From positions 1 to 64,000 of the forward strand of contig JANKMX010000005.1 in assembly GCA_024649995.1 (NCBI GenBank): DNA of 64,000 nt, written 5' to 3'. The notes under the pieces are model-generated. The model made no database searches and was not told the DNA's origin. It saw nothing but the letters and a program-made list of their open reading frames with translations. How positions within the stretch are numbered: the stretch's first letter is position 1; every line of letters starts with the position of its first letter. Positions 44,185 through 52,377 of the stretch are shown here, one piece after another. Both the position numbers and the translations under genes were made by a program. The DNA comes from Gudongella sp. (GTDB taxonomy: Bacteria; Bacillota; Clostridia; Tissierellales; Tissierellaceae).

Positions 44185-44210
44185 GAAATGCTCCCAGCTG
44201 GGAGCATTTC
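44185..44210. terminator. Palindromic bidirectional terminator
   Basis: A 26-nt perfect palindrome (GAAATGCTCCCAG and its complement) starts one base after the PBP stop and ends one base before the nadK stop. Confidence 0.8.
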
Positions 44211-44211
44211 A

Positions 44212-45018
44212 TTAAAGAAATTTACTTTTCAGGTTGTTCCAGTACATGTCCTTGCTGAAGTTGAGCTTGTAGATCTTCTTATCGGACATTGTAAGGTCAA
44301 TTGAGACTATGCTGTCATACTTGAATTCCATTCCATCATTTAGTACAAGAATGGAGTTTTCGTACCTCAATTCAGGCTTTATCTGGATAATGGCATCCCC
44401 TGGAATGATGGCACTGTTTGGAAGACTCCTGTAGGCACTTGAATTAATAGGAGCCAAGGGAGTTATCTGAAGTGATTCCAGGCTTGGATATACAATGCTT
44501 CCTCCAGCCGAGAAGTTATATGCTGTGCTCCCTGATGGGGTGGAGACTATCAAACCATCACCGCTGAATCTCTGCAAATGGTTATCGTTTATAAAAACCT
44601 CAAGGTGTACAACCTTTGAACGAACTCCCTTTATTACAATTTCATTTATACCTGTAAGGTAAAAGCACTTTTTCTTTGTACAGACCGTCGCATCCACCAT
44701 GTAGATCTTTTCGACCTGGTAATCCTGAGCCTTGTATCTACGGATAAAGGAATCAATCTCATTTGGAAGAAGCTCCTGGAAGAATCCAAGATGGCCTGTA
44801 TTTATTCCAACAAAAGGAATCTCAGGAAAGGCATTTCTGTGAATTGCTCTGAGGAATGCTCCGTCCCCTCCTATGCAGATATTCAGTTCTGCCTTGTCGC
44901 TGTAGGTTTCAGATGGCTCAAAGCCGTTTTTTCTTAGCTTGTATATGAGATTTTTCTTGGTTTTTCTTGATTCATAGTTTCTGTTGGAGATGATGTTTAT
45001 TATTCTTTCTTCGCTCAT
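44212..45018 (-). CDS. nadK: NAD kinase
   Basis: The 268-residue protein has the NAD kinase signature G-G-D-G near 50 (C-I-G-G-D-G-A-F-L-R-A), G-I-N-T-G-H-L-G-F-F and the block T-P-S-G-S-T-A-Y near 163. It phosphorylates NAD to NADP. ATG 45018 with AAAGGG upstream is preferred to the in-frame GTG at 45027. It is convergent with the PBP gene and divergent from the RluA-family gene. Confidence 0.93.
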   Translation of the reverse strand: MSEERIINIISNRNYESRKTKKNLIYKLRKNGFEPSETYSDKAELNICIGGDGAFLRAIHRNAFPEIPFVGINTGHLGFFQELLPNEIDSFIRRYKAQDYQVEKIYMVDATVCTKKKCFYLTGINEIVIKGVRSKVVHLEVFINDNHLQRFSGDGLIVSTPSGSTAYNFSAGGSIVYPSLESLQITPLAPINSSAYRSLPNSAIIPGDAIIQIKPELRYENSILVLNDGMEFKYDSIVSIDLTMSDKKIYKLNFSKDMYWNNLKSKFL

Positions 45019-45034
45019 ATTCCACACCCTTTGC

Positions 45035-45102
45035 TTGTTGAGTATTCCAATTCATTGCTATAATTAAAAAAAGCTAATATTTCATGTAACTGCTGATATA
45101 AT
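45035..45102 (+). promoter_or_regulatory. Likely tandem promoters for the gene at 45152
   Basis: TTGTTG (45035-45040) with an 18-bp spacer to TATAAT (45059-45064) is one candidate. TGA-TATAAT (45094-45102, extended -10) is the other. Confidence 0.5.
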
Positions 45103-45151
45103 GATTTTAACACATCACGAAGAGTATTAAAAGATGGGGAGGACAAGATTA

Positions 45152-46051
45152 ATGCCTAAAGAGGACGCAAACAAGCTGATATTGGTCAATAAAGCAGAAG
45201 CAAAAGGCCTGAGGGATTTTCTTAAGGAGAAGGGATTATCTGGAAGAATGATTAGAAGAGCCTTGATGAGCAAGTCCATATGCCTTGAAGGATCGGTATG
45301 CAGGGGAGATGAGATCGTTTTAGAGGGTAGGGCTGTTCATGTAGGCCTTGCTGATGAGAGGAGTGATATGAAGCCTCAGAAAATGAATCTGGATATCATA
45401 TATGAGGATGTGGACCTTCTGGTTTTGAACAAGCCGCCCTACATATTGGTACATCCAACACCCAACCATCCCGATGGGACACTTTCAAATGGTGTTGCCA
45501 GCTACTTTCTGGAGGTTGGTCTCAAGAGAAAGGTTAGAATAGTCAACAGGCTGGATAGGGATACCTCTGGAATCATCATATTTCCCAAGAACTCCTTTGG
45601 CCATCAGCAGCTGGCATCCCAGATGGACCATGGTGAGGTTGAGAAGCGGTATCTGGCGATTGTACATGGTGTGATGGAAAAAGACAGTGGAGAAATAAAT
45701 CTGCCCCTGGGAAATCATGAGGACGGCATCAGACAGGCAGTAAGGAGTGATGGATCGGAGGCAATAACAAGATTCAAGGTGATTGAAAGAATGGAGGACA
45801 GCACCCTGGTGGAGCTGGAGCTTCTGACAGGTAGGACTCATCAGATAAGGGTTCATCTGTCCCATCTTGGACATCCAATCATGGGAGACCATCTTTACTC
45901 CCAAAGGGAGTCACAAATAGGAAGACAGGCACTGCATTCCCATAGATTGTCTTTCCTTTCACCAAGATCCGATGAAAGGATATTATTGCAGGCGGAAATT
46001 CCTGATGATATGAAAAATCTTATAAATTTATTAAAAACATCAAAAAATTAG
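45152..46051 (+). CDS. RluA-family pseudouridine synthase (second copy)
   Basis: The 299-residue enzyme has an S4-like N-terminal region (about 1-70) and a catalytic domain with L-N-K-P-P-Y-I-L-V-H near 95, N-R-L-D-R-D-T-S-G near 133 (catalytic Asp) and L-L-T-G-R-T-H-Q-I-R-V-H near 228. It modifies 23S rRNA or possibly tRNA uridine. GGGGAGG at 45136-45142 points to ATG 45152 rather than the in-frame ATG at 45134. It is paralogous to the gene at 19098. Confidence 0.92.
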   Translation: MPKEDANKLILVNKAEAKGLRDFLKEKGLSGRMIRRALMSKSICLEGSVCRGDEIVLEGRAVHVGLADERSDMKPQKMNLDIIYEDVDLLVLNKPPYILVHPTPNHPDGTLSNGVASYFLEVGLKRKVRIVNRLDRDTSGIIIFPKNSFGHQQLASQMDHGEVEKRYLAIVHGVMEKDSGEINLPLGNHEDGIRQAVRSDGSEAITRFKVIERMEDSTLVELELLTGRTHQIRVHLSHLGHPIMGDHLYSQRESQIGRQALHSHRLSFLSPRSDERILLQAEIPDDMKNLINLLKTSKN

Positions 46052-46060
46052 TGGAACTCA

Positions 46061-46089
46061 TTGAAGTAAAGCGTAATAAGTAGTATAAT
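46061..46089 (+). promoter_or_regulatory. Promoter of the 6S RNA gene
   Basis: TTGAAG (46061-46066), a 17-bp spacer and TATAAT (46084-46089) predict a start at about 46096-46098. Confidence 0.8.
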
Positions 46090-46096
46090 ATATTCA

Positions 46097-46286
46097 AGGA
46101 ATGTTTCTGCGATGTGCGTTATTCTCATATAATTCAACCGACATATTAAATACGGGAGTCGGATGTCCGAAAGTGGATAACAAGCCCTCAATGAGGGGAC
46201 GTTAGAAGTTTTTGGCTAGACACCCACCTGCACTTACGCGGGTCTGAATTAGACGAGAGGACGGCATTGCGGGAATTAATCTGAAA
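46097..46286 (+). ncRNA. ssrS: 6S RNA (RNA polymerase regulator)
   Basis: About 190 nt without an ORF have their own promoter and terminator. The ends form a closing stem with one bulge (TTCTGCGATGT near 46105 with GGCATTGCGGGAA near 46263). Inside are an A-C-C-G-A-C-A-T segment paired with G-T-C-G-G, a CCCTC-AAT-GAGGG hairpin and the conserved-looking block GACACCCACCTGC, in which ACCTGC pairs with GCGGGT. This long hairpin with internal bubbles matches the 6S RNA layout of Clostridia, which mimics an open promoter and sequesters sigma-A RNA polymerase. Exact ends are estimates. Confidence 0.75.
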
Positions 46287-46314
46287 ATAAAAACCCTTTC
46301 TCAAGGGTTTTTAT
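46287..46314 (+). terminator. Terminator of 6S RNA
   Basis: A perfect 12-bp stem (46287-46298 with 46303-46314, loop TCTC) contains AACCCTT/AAGGGTT and ends in a T-rich tract. Confidence 0.85.
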
Positions 46315-46353
46315 TTATGTCTATTTTTACTTGTAGTAAAAGCCTTAAATGGG

Positions 46354-47154
46354 TTATTGTATCTGGATTGGGTATTTCTTTCTATTCCTGAAAAGATAGA
46401 TGTACCTGAAGCCCATCTCCTTTAGCATCTTCTCTGTTGCCCTGTACTCATAGCCCACATGCTCGGCGACGTGGGAATCAGACCCAAAGGTAATGACATC
46501 TCCGCCCAGCTCCTTGTAAAGCTTAAGGATTGATGGCTTGGGATGAGGAACGTTCAATCGGTATCTCAGGCCACCGGTGTTAATCTCAATTCCCTTTCCC
46601 TTGTCAATAATGGTTCTGAGAATCTTTTCAATCTTATCCATGTATAGGTCATATCTCTTAATGACCTCCTCATCATCTATGTACCTGTCGATAAAGTCAA
46701 TGTGACCCACAACATCGAAATTGTCATAGGACCTGACACAGTATAGCAATTCATCGTAATATCTGGATATTATTTCAGAGGAGGACAGCTCTGTGCTGCT
46801 GTAGTCATGGAATATGTCCTTGCGATTTATGGTATGGAGTGACATTATTACAAAATCAAAACCATTCTCCTCCACAAAAGCATCATACCTTGCTTCAAGT
46901 CCAGGCTGCATTCCAATTTCAACTCCTGCCAATATCTCAATCCTATCACGGTATTTGTATTTCACCTTGTTGATGTCCCTGAAGTAGTCAAGTGGTCTGA
47001 ACAGAAGATCTATTTTATCTTCAGTAGCTTCAAAATCAACATGATCTGTAAAGCAGATGGTTTTAAGGTTCTTTTCAAGGGAAGTATTGACTATGGATTC
47101 CATGGTTGCCTTGGAGTCCAGGGAAAAATTACTGTGAATATGAAAATCGTACAT
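46354..47154 (-). CDS. PHP-domain phosphatase (histidinol-phosphatase HisJ-like)
   Basis: The 266-residue protein has the PHP motifs F-H-I-H-S near 4-8, C-F-T-D-H-V-D-F near 34-41, A-G-V-E-I-G-M near 75, M-S-L-H-T near 105, V-V-G-H-I-D-F near 148 and F-G-S-D-S-H near 222. These ligate a trinuclear metal site. It likely hydrolyses histidinol phosphate or a related phosphoester. No other his genes are near, so the HisJ role is unproven. It is downstream (minus strand) of the ABC pair with an 84-bp gap. Confidence 0.88.
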   Translation of the reverse strand: MYDFHIHSNFSLDSKATMESIVNTSLEKNLKTICFTDHVDFEATEDKIDLLFRPLDYFRDINKVKYKYRDRIEILAGVEIGMQPGLEARYDAFVEENGFDFVIMSLHTINRKDIFHDYSSTELSSSEIISRYYDELLYCVRSYDNFDVVGHIDFIDRYIDDEEVIKRYDLYMDKIEKILRTIIDKGKGIEINTGGLRYRLNVPHPKPSILKLYKELGGDVITFGSDSHVAEHVGYEYRATEKMLKEMGFRYIYLFRNRKKYPIQIQ

Positions 47155-47238
47155 TAATTACAACTCCTGTCTTTTTCATTTTCTTAGTTCAATGATATCC
47201 TTTATGCTGGCCTTCTGCAAGAGAGAAAACGGGAAAGC

Positions 47239-49236
47239 CTACTGGAAGCTTTCCTTGTACTGAAGCTGATATAGATTATAATAGAGGCCCTTGTTTCTGA
47301 GCAGGTCCTGATGGGAGCCCATTTCCTTGATCTCCCCCTGCTTCAGTACTATTATCTTATCTGAATGCTGAATTGTGGACAGCCTGTGTGCTATGGCAAT
47401 GGAGGTTCTTCCCTCCACAAGCTTGTGAAGGGCGTCCTGTATCAAGAGCTCCGTCTCTGTGTCTATACTTGAGGTGGCTTCATCCAAAACCAGAATCTGT
47501 GGGTCATAGACAAGGGTTCTGGCGAATGCAAGAAGCTGTCTCTCACCTGCGGAGAGGGTAGAGCCCCTTTCCATGACAGGCTCATCATAACCCTTGGGCA
47601 ATCTGGAAATGAACCTGTGCGCATTGACATATTTAGCTATTTCAATAACCTTATGATCACTGATGTCCTTGTTCAATCTGATATTGTCCCGGATATTGCC
47701 GGTAAATATGAAGACATCCTGTAGGACTACACCGATTTTCTGCCTTAAAGTATTCTTATCTATATTTTTTATGTTTACACCATCAAGAAGAATTTCCCCC
47801 TTCTGGATATCATAGAATCGTGTCAGTAGGTTTATTATGGAAGTTTTCCCAGCACCGGTAGCACCTACGATTGCAACTGATTCACCGCTGTTGATTTTGA
47901 AGCTGATATCCTTCAGAACCCAGTCCTGGTCATTATAGGCAAACCATACATTCCTGAACTCTATTTCACCCTTAAAACCTTCAATATCCATAGGCTTTTC
48001 CGGATTTTCAATCTTCATATCCGTATCCAGAATCCTGAAAATCCTTTCACTGGAGGCCATGGCCGACTGGAGGATATTGTATTTTTCTGTCAGGTCCATT
48101 ATCGGGTCATAGAATTTTTGAAGGTAATTTATAAATACAAACAGAACTCCAAACTGGATGCTTCCAGAGATTACATTACCACCGCCAAAATAGACCAAAA
48201 GTGCAATCCCAAGGGACCTGATTACCTCGATTGATGGTCTGAATATTGCAAAATAGGTGATTTCCTTCTTTTGGATATTGAGGTACTCGGTATTGATCTT
48301 GTTGAAGCTTTGAAAAAACTTGTGTTCCTTCTTGAATATCTGGATGGTTCTCATGCCGGATATGTTTTCGTTCAGGCTGGCATTGATCTTGGCCAGCTGT
48401 ACCCTGCTAAGTCTGTATACCTCTCTGATATACTTCCTGAAAACAATGGAAATCAAAAGTATGACCGGTATCAACGCAAATGAAACCAGAGCAAGCTGGA
48501 CGTTCAATCTCAGCATTACAATCATTATTCCACTGAGCATAAAGAAATCCTTGAAAAGGTTGACCAATACATTTGTGTACATTTCATTCAAGGTCTCGGT
48601 ATCGTTGGTGACCCTTGTTACCAGCCTACCTATGGGATTATTGTCAAAATATCTCACCGCAAGACTCTGCAGGTGGTTGAACAGGTCGCCTCTTATATTG
48701 AAAATGATTTTTTGGCTGGTATAGTTTAAAATATATATCTGCAGGTAGCTCAGAACGAAGGTTAAAACAATTACCGCAGCAAACAGTATCGCAATTCTGT
48801 CCAGTCCCTCAATATCACTCCTTCTGAAGGTCAGATAATCCTCCTGTGAAAGGAGTATTCCAGGGGAGCTGGTCTTATCAGCATCAACAAGATAATATCC
48901 GTCTGTTCTTTGGACAAGGGTCTTAAGAGGGTAGTTGTTCTGATTGTCATAGTCTTCCTTCAATACATAAATGTACTCACCAAGTACTACTCCATCCTGA
49001 GTGGTGGCAGCCTCCAAAGGGATTTCAATCCGGGGTCTCTTGTATCCACTGATGTGGTCATCGATGGCTATTTTGACCAGATATGGATTGAGAAGCTCCA
49101 GACCTGTTATTACTATAAGCAGGAGAATTGAGACGGTTAGTAGAATCCAGTAGGGACGGGCATACTTTAAGAGTCTTTTCATCAATTTCCAATCATAGGC
49201 TTTCCCTAGAACTTCTTCTTCATGGAGTTTGTTCAT
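47239..49236 (-). CDS. ABC exporter subunit with intact ATPase site and an extra loop (YheH/BmrD-like)
   Basis: The 665-residue half-transporter partners the gene just upstream. It has Walker A G-A-T-G-A-G-K-T-S, signature L-S-A-G-E-R-Q and Walker B I-L-V-L-D-E-A-T-S with the catalytic Glu. A large insert between the first two membrane helices (about residues 55-150) is likely extracytoplasmic, as in BmrD. The ATG at 49236, behind AGGAGG, overlaps the end of the partner gene by 17 bases; the longer frame to 49341 lies inside that gene. Confidence 0.9.
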   Translation of the reverse strand: MNKLHEEEVLGKAYDWKLMKRLLKYARPYWILLTVSILLLIVITGLELLNPYLVKIAIDDHISGYKRPRIEIPLEAATTQDGVVLGEYIYVLKEDYDNQNNYPLKTLVQRTDGYYLVDADKTSSPGILLSQEDYLTFRRSDIEGLDRIAILFAAVIVLTFVLSYLQIYILNYTSQKIIFNIRGDLFNHLQSLAVRYFDNNPIGRLVTRVTNDTETLNEMYTNVLVNLFKDFFMLSGIMIVMLRLNVQLALVSFALIPVILLISIVFRKYIREVYRLSRVQLAKINASLNENISGMRTIQIFKKEHKFFQSFNKINTEYLNIQKKEITYFAIFRPSIEVIRSLGIALLVYFGGGNVISGSIQFGVLFVFINYLQKFYDPIMDLTEKYNILQSAMASSERIFRILDTDMKIENPEKPMDIEGFKGEIEFRNVWFAYNDQDWVLKDISFKINSGESVAIVGATGAGKTSIINLLTRFYDIQKGEILLDGVNIKNIDKNTLRQKIGVVLQDVFIFTGNIRDNIRLNKDISDHKVIEIAKYVNAHRFISRLPKGYDEPVMERGSTLSAGERQLLAFARTLVYDPQILVLDEATSSIDTETELLIQDALHKLVEGRTSIAIAHRLSTIQHSDKIIVLKQGEIKEMGSHQDLLRNKGLYYNLYQLQYKESFQ

Positions 49237-50995
49237 TTTCATCCTCCTCAATTCTGACCTGTTCCTCCAAAAGCTGTCGTTGATATAAATCATAATATTC
49301 GCCTTTGTTATCAAGAAGCTCCTGGTGAGTTCCTTTTTCAACTATTGAACCATCATCAAGGAATATGATTTCATCGGCACCCTTAACGGTTGAAATCCTA
49401 TGGCTGATCAGAATTGTTGTAATATCCCTTGAGAAGCTCCTTATACCATGGAGTATCCTTTCCTCTGTCTGGGTATCCACCGCTGAGAGACTATCATCCA
49501 GTATTAGAACAGAGGGCTTCTTTACAATAGCTCTGGCTATACTGAGTCTTTGCTTTTGACCTCCTGATAACGTCACTCCCCTTTCACCGATTATTGTTTT
49601 GAATTTTTCGGGAAACTCCATTATGTTCTCGTAGAGCTGAGCTATTTTGCTGGCTTCCACAATTTCCGACTCATCCGGCATCTGATCATAGGCCAAGGCT
49701 ATGTTTTCCTGAATTGTTTGTGAAAAGAGGAAATTGTCCTGAGGTACAAATCCAATTTCATTTCTCAAGTCATCAAGGGATACTTCTTTGATTTCATGTC
49801 CATCCACTAGAATCTCACCGCTGGAGGTGTCGAAAAGCCTTAACATAAGATTTGCAACAGTACTTTTTCCACTGCCTGTCCTTCCGGTTATTGCCAGCGT
49901 ATTTCCGGCTGGGACCCTGAAGCTTACCCTTGTAAGAGCGTCATGATTTGAGTTTGGATAGGCAAAGGAGACATTTTTAAACTCAATATCCCCCTTAAGA
50001 GGAGATATTGCTATGGGGGAATCCAATTGGAGAATCTCGGACTTTTCGTTAAAAATCACGTTAAGTCTGTCCAAGGAGGCTGCACCTCTCTGGAGTACAT
50101 TAATGACCATTCCAAGTGCTCTTGTTGGCCAGATGATTATACCCAAATATGAATTGAAGGCGACAAAATCCCCAAGGGATATGGAGCCGTTGATTACCTG
50201 CCGTCCACCATAGAATATTATTATGAGATAGCTTACTGAGCTTATGAGCTGAAGGAGGGGGTGGAAGCCACCATGAATCTTTACAAGATCCATGTTCTTA
50301 TTGAAGTTGTTCTGATTTACACTTTCAAAGTTGTCAGACACCAGTCTTTCCTGGACAAAGGACTTAATCACCCTGATGCCTGAAAAGCTTTCCTGGGTGA
50401 TGTCGGAAAGGTCTGAAAAGGCCTCCTGAACAACCTTGAACTTCCTATATATTATTTTTCCAAAACGTGTCACCAAAAGCATTATGATTGGGAGAGTGAA
50501 CACAGCCGCGGCTGTCAGTCTCAGATTGGTTGTTCTTACCATCATGAAGAGAGAAAACATCAACAGAAATCCTGAATCCACAATCATTATTGTACCAGGG
50601 CCAAGGGCCATTCTAACCGCATTGATATCATTGGTGGCATGGGCCATCAGATCCCCGGTCTTGTGGGTGTTGAAATAATTGGGAGACAGGGTAAGCAAAT
50701 GCGAGAAAAGCTTATTCCGAAGCTTGTACTCAATTTCTCTTGAGGTACCAATCAGGTATATTCTCCAAAAGTATCTGCCTATTCCGATAAACAGACCAGT
50801 TGCTACAATCAGAAAGGCATAGTAAAGCAATCTGTCTTTGTCCAGGCTTCCCAATTGAAGGTCATCGGTGAGCCTTCTAAGAATCTGTGGAACGATCAGC
50901 TGAACTCCATCTATTACTATAAGCCAAATTACACCTATGATGTAATATCTTTTATGTTCAAGAAAATACTCCTTTATCGTCAAAAATGATTTCAT
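49220..50995 (-). CDS. ABC exporter subunit with degenerate ATPase site (YheI/BmrC-like)
   Basis: The 591-residue half-transporter has six helices (about 15-310) and an ATPase domain with Walker A G-R-T-G-S-G-K-S-T and signature L-S-G-G-Q-K-Q-R. Walker B reads L-I-L-D-D, where the catalytic Glu is Asp. Such a degenerate site is typical of one member of heterodimeric multidrug exporters such as BmrC/BmrD and TM287/288. The two genes overlap, so they are likely made in equal amounts. An extended -10 (TGGTATAAT, minus strand) lies near 51035-51043. Confidence 0.92.
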   Translation of the reverse strand: MKSFLTIKEYFLEHKRYYIIGVIWLIVIDGVQLIVPQILRRLTDDLQLGSLDKDRLLYYAFLIVATGLFIGIGRYFWRIYLIGTSREIEYKLRNKLFSHLLTLSPNYFNTHKTGDLMAHATNDINAVRMALGPGTIMIVDSGFLLMFSLFMMVRTTNLRLTAAAVFTLPIIMLLVTRFGKIIYRKFKVVQEAFSDLSDITQESFSGIRVIKSFVQERLVSDNFESVNQNNFNKNMDLVKIHGGFHPLLQLISSVSYLIIIFYGGRQVINGSISLGDFVAFNSYLGIIIWPTRALGMVINVLQRGAASLDRLNVIFNEKSEILQLDSPIAISPLKGDIEFKNVSFAYPNSNHDALTRVSFRVPAGNTLAITGRTGSGKSTVANLMLRLFDTSSGEILVDGHEIKEVSLDDLRNEIGFVPQDNFLFSQTIQENIALAYDQMPDESEIVEASKIAQLYENIMEFPEKFKTIIGERGVTLSGGQKQRLSIARAIVKKPSVLILDDSLSAVDTQTEERILHGIRSFSRDITTILISHRISTVKGADEIIFLDDGSIVEKGTHQELLDNKGEYYDLYQRQLLEEQVRIEEDENEQTP

Positions 50996-51303
50996 CGGAA
51001 TCCTCCTTATGGGAATTGCGTTTCAAGTAACATTATACCAATTTTCATTCAAAGTTTCCTCACATTTCCAAATATGGTTTTAATTTATGAACAAAGTGAA
51101 CAAACCACCAAAACAGAGGGTTGGGAATTAATTCATTCCCAATAGAAAATTTCTACCTTTCCCAAATAATGGAATTTACCTAAATGAGTATCATAAAAAG
51201 CTTCCTTAATCCACATTCAGGGGCTTTTTTTATCAAACTCTGATTATTACTTATATTTTGGGGGTAAAGTGTGTGTATAGAAAAATTACAAAGGGGAGAT
51301 ATA
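50996..51303. other. Intergenic region with an inverted repeat and a terminator-like hairpin
   Basis: This 308-bp divergent region contains the minus-strand extended -10 near 51035. It also contains an inverted repeat TTGGGAAT (51121-51128) / ATTCCCAA (51135-51142). A hairpin followed by seven T's lies near 51196-51241 (AAAGCTTC with GGGGCTTT). The last resembles a plus-strand terminator, though no plus-strand gene precedes it. The RBS AAGGGGAG is at 51291-51298. Confidence 0.5.
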
Positions 51304-51756
51304 ATGATGAAATTGAATAAGATCATTGAGGAAAAGAGAAAACAAATGGAAAAGGCCAAGAAAAAGGAAACTGCCAAGAATGTAGCTGTAGGTACAGCTA
51401 TAGGTACTGCATTGGGTGCCGCGGCAGGGCTTTTATTTGCTCCGAAATCAGGTAAGGAAACCAGAGAAGAGATTACCACCAAGAGCAAGGAAGTAGCAGA
51501 AAATGTAAAAGTTAAGGTTGAAGAGCAGCTTGACACAACCAAGGAGCAGCTGGACAAGGTAAAGACAGATGTTGAAAAAGGCTGGGTTGAGTTGAAGGAA
51601 AAGGCCAAGAAGGACAAGGAAGTAGCAGAAGAGGCTATGGACGAGGCTGCTGAAAAGGCTGAGGATGTGGCTGAAGAGATAAAGAAAGGTGCTGAAGAAG
51701 TTAAGGATGTAGCCAAAGACACCAAGGAAGATGTCGAGAAGGAAATCAAGAAATAG
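51304..51756 (+). CDS. YtxH-domain protein
   Basis: The 150-residue protein has a short basic N-terminus, a glycine/alanine-rich hydrophobic segment (V-G-T-A-I-G-T-A-L-G-A-A-A-G-L, about 27-45) with F-A-P-K-S-G-K-E-T-R after it (the YtxH signature), then a long charged helix rich in Lys and Glu. YtxH proteins are membrane-associated and general-stress-linked in Bacillus; molecular role unknown. Two ATGs (51304, 51307) follow the RBS; the first is used here. A DUF948 gene follows, the usual pairing. Confidence 0.88.
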   Translation: MMKLNKIIEEKRKQMEKAKKKETAKNVAVGTAIGTALGAAAGLLFAPKSGKETREEITTKSKEVAENVKVKVEEQLDTTKEQLDKVKTDVEKGWVELKEKAKKDKEVAEEAMDEAAEKAEDVAEEIKKGAEEVKDVAKDTKEDVEKEIKK

Positions 51757-51777
51757 CAAATCTAAGGGGGGATTTTG

Positions 51778-52251
51778 ATGGATGTAACCTTGACACTGGC
51801 GGATTTGCTAAAGCTGGTTTTGTTTCTATTGGGCATAGGGGTTCTTGGATACTTACTCCTTATTTTGAGGAATGTCAACAAGGTTTTAGGTCAAGCTGAA
51901 GCCATGTTGGAAGCTAACGTAAATGAAATTGATACAACAATAAAGCAGCTGCCTGAAATTACCGAGAACGTGAATAAGATTACCAATGAAGCCAATAAGA
52001 TGATTTCGGAGATGTCACCGGACTTGACCGGTGTTGTGAGGAATGTGAATGGAATAACCACCAAGATAGATGACATGGCAAATGTAATTGATAATACAGG
52101 TCACAAGGTTGGAGACACCGTTGACGTTCTATCGGAAACTCTGGCTGAAACTGCATTGGCTTTCCAGTTTAACGCCAAATCAGTTACATCGTACATTGAG
52201 ATTATCAAGGAGATAATAGAAATTGTACGAGACAGCATCAAAAAGTACTAA
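51778..52251 (+). CDS. DUF948-like membrane protein
   Basis: The 157-residue protein has one N-terminal membrane helix (about 8-28) and then a long soluble heptad-patterned region (about 30-150) that resembles a methyl-accepting-type coiled coil, as in DUF948 (YtxG) proteins. Function unknown. It pairs with YtxH, 21 bases downstream, behind AGGGGGG. A terminator follows, so the two genes form an operon. Confidence 0.8.
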   Translation: MDVTLTLADLLKLVLFLLGIGVLGYLLLILRNVNKVLGQAEAMLEANVNEIDTTIKQLPEITENVNKITNEANKMISEMSPDLTGVVRNVNGITTKIDDMANVIDNTGHKVGDTVDVLSETLAETALAFQFNAKSVTSYIEIIKEIIEIVRDSIKKY

Positions 52252-52275
52252 TAGAGCCCAATGGGCTCTATTTTC
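52251..52275 (+). terminator. Terminator of the ytxH-DUF948 operon
   Basis: ATAGAGCCC (52251-52259) pairs with GGGCTCTAT (52263-52271), followed by TTTTC. It begins in the stop codon. Confidence 0.85.
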
Positions 52276-52308
52276 TTGTTTAAATCTCTAGGACATGTGG
52301 CAAATAAC

Positions 52309-52317
52309 TGGTATAAT
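52309..52317 (+). promoter_or_regulatory. Extended -10 for the DAG-kinase-like gene
   Basis: TGG-TATAAT at 52309-52317, 60 bases before the ATG at 52378. No clear -35. Confidence 0.6.
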
Positions 52318-52377
52318 AATATAAAGTATTATGCGTCCAAATTATTCAATGACAAAGTGCGGAACGGAGAATTAGAT

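Noticed and set aside
46097-46286. tmRNA, RNase P RNA or SRP RNA in place of 6S
   Set aside because: No tRNA-like 3' end, no RNase P core motifs and no SRP GGAAG-type loop are present.
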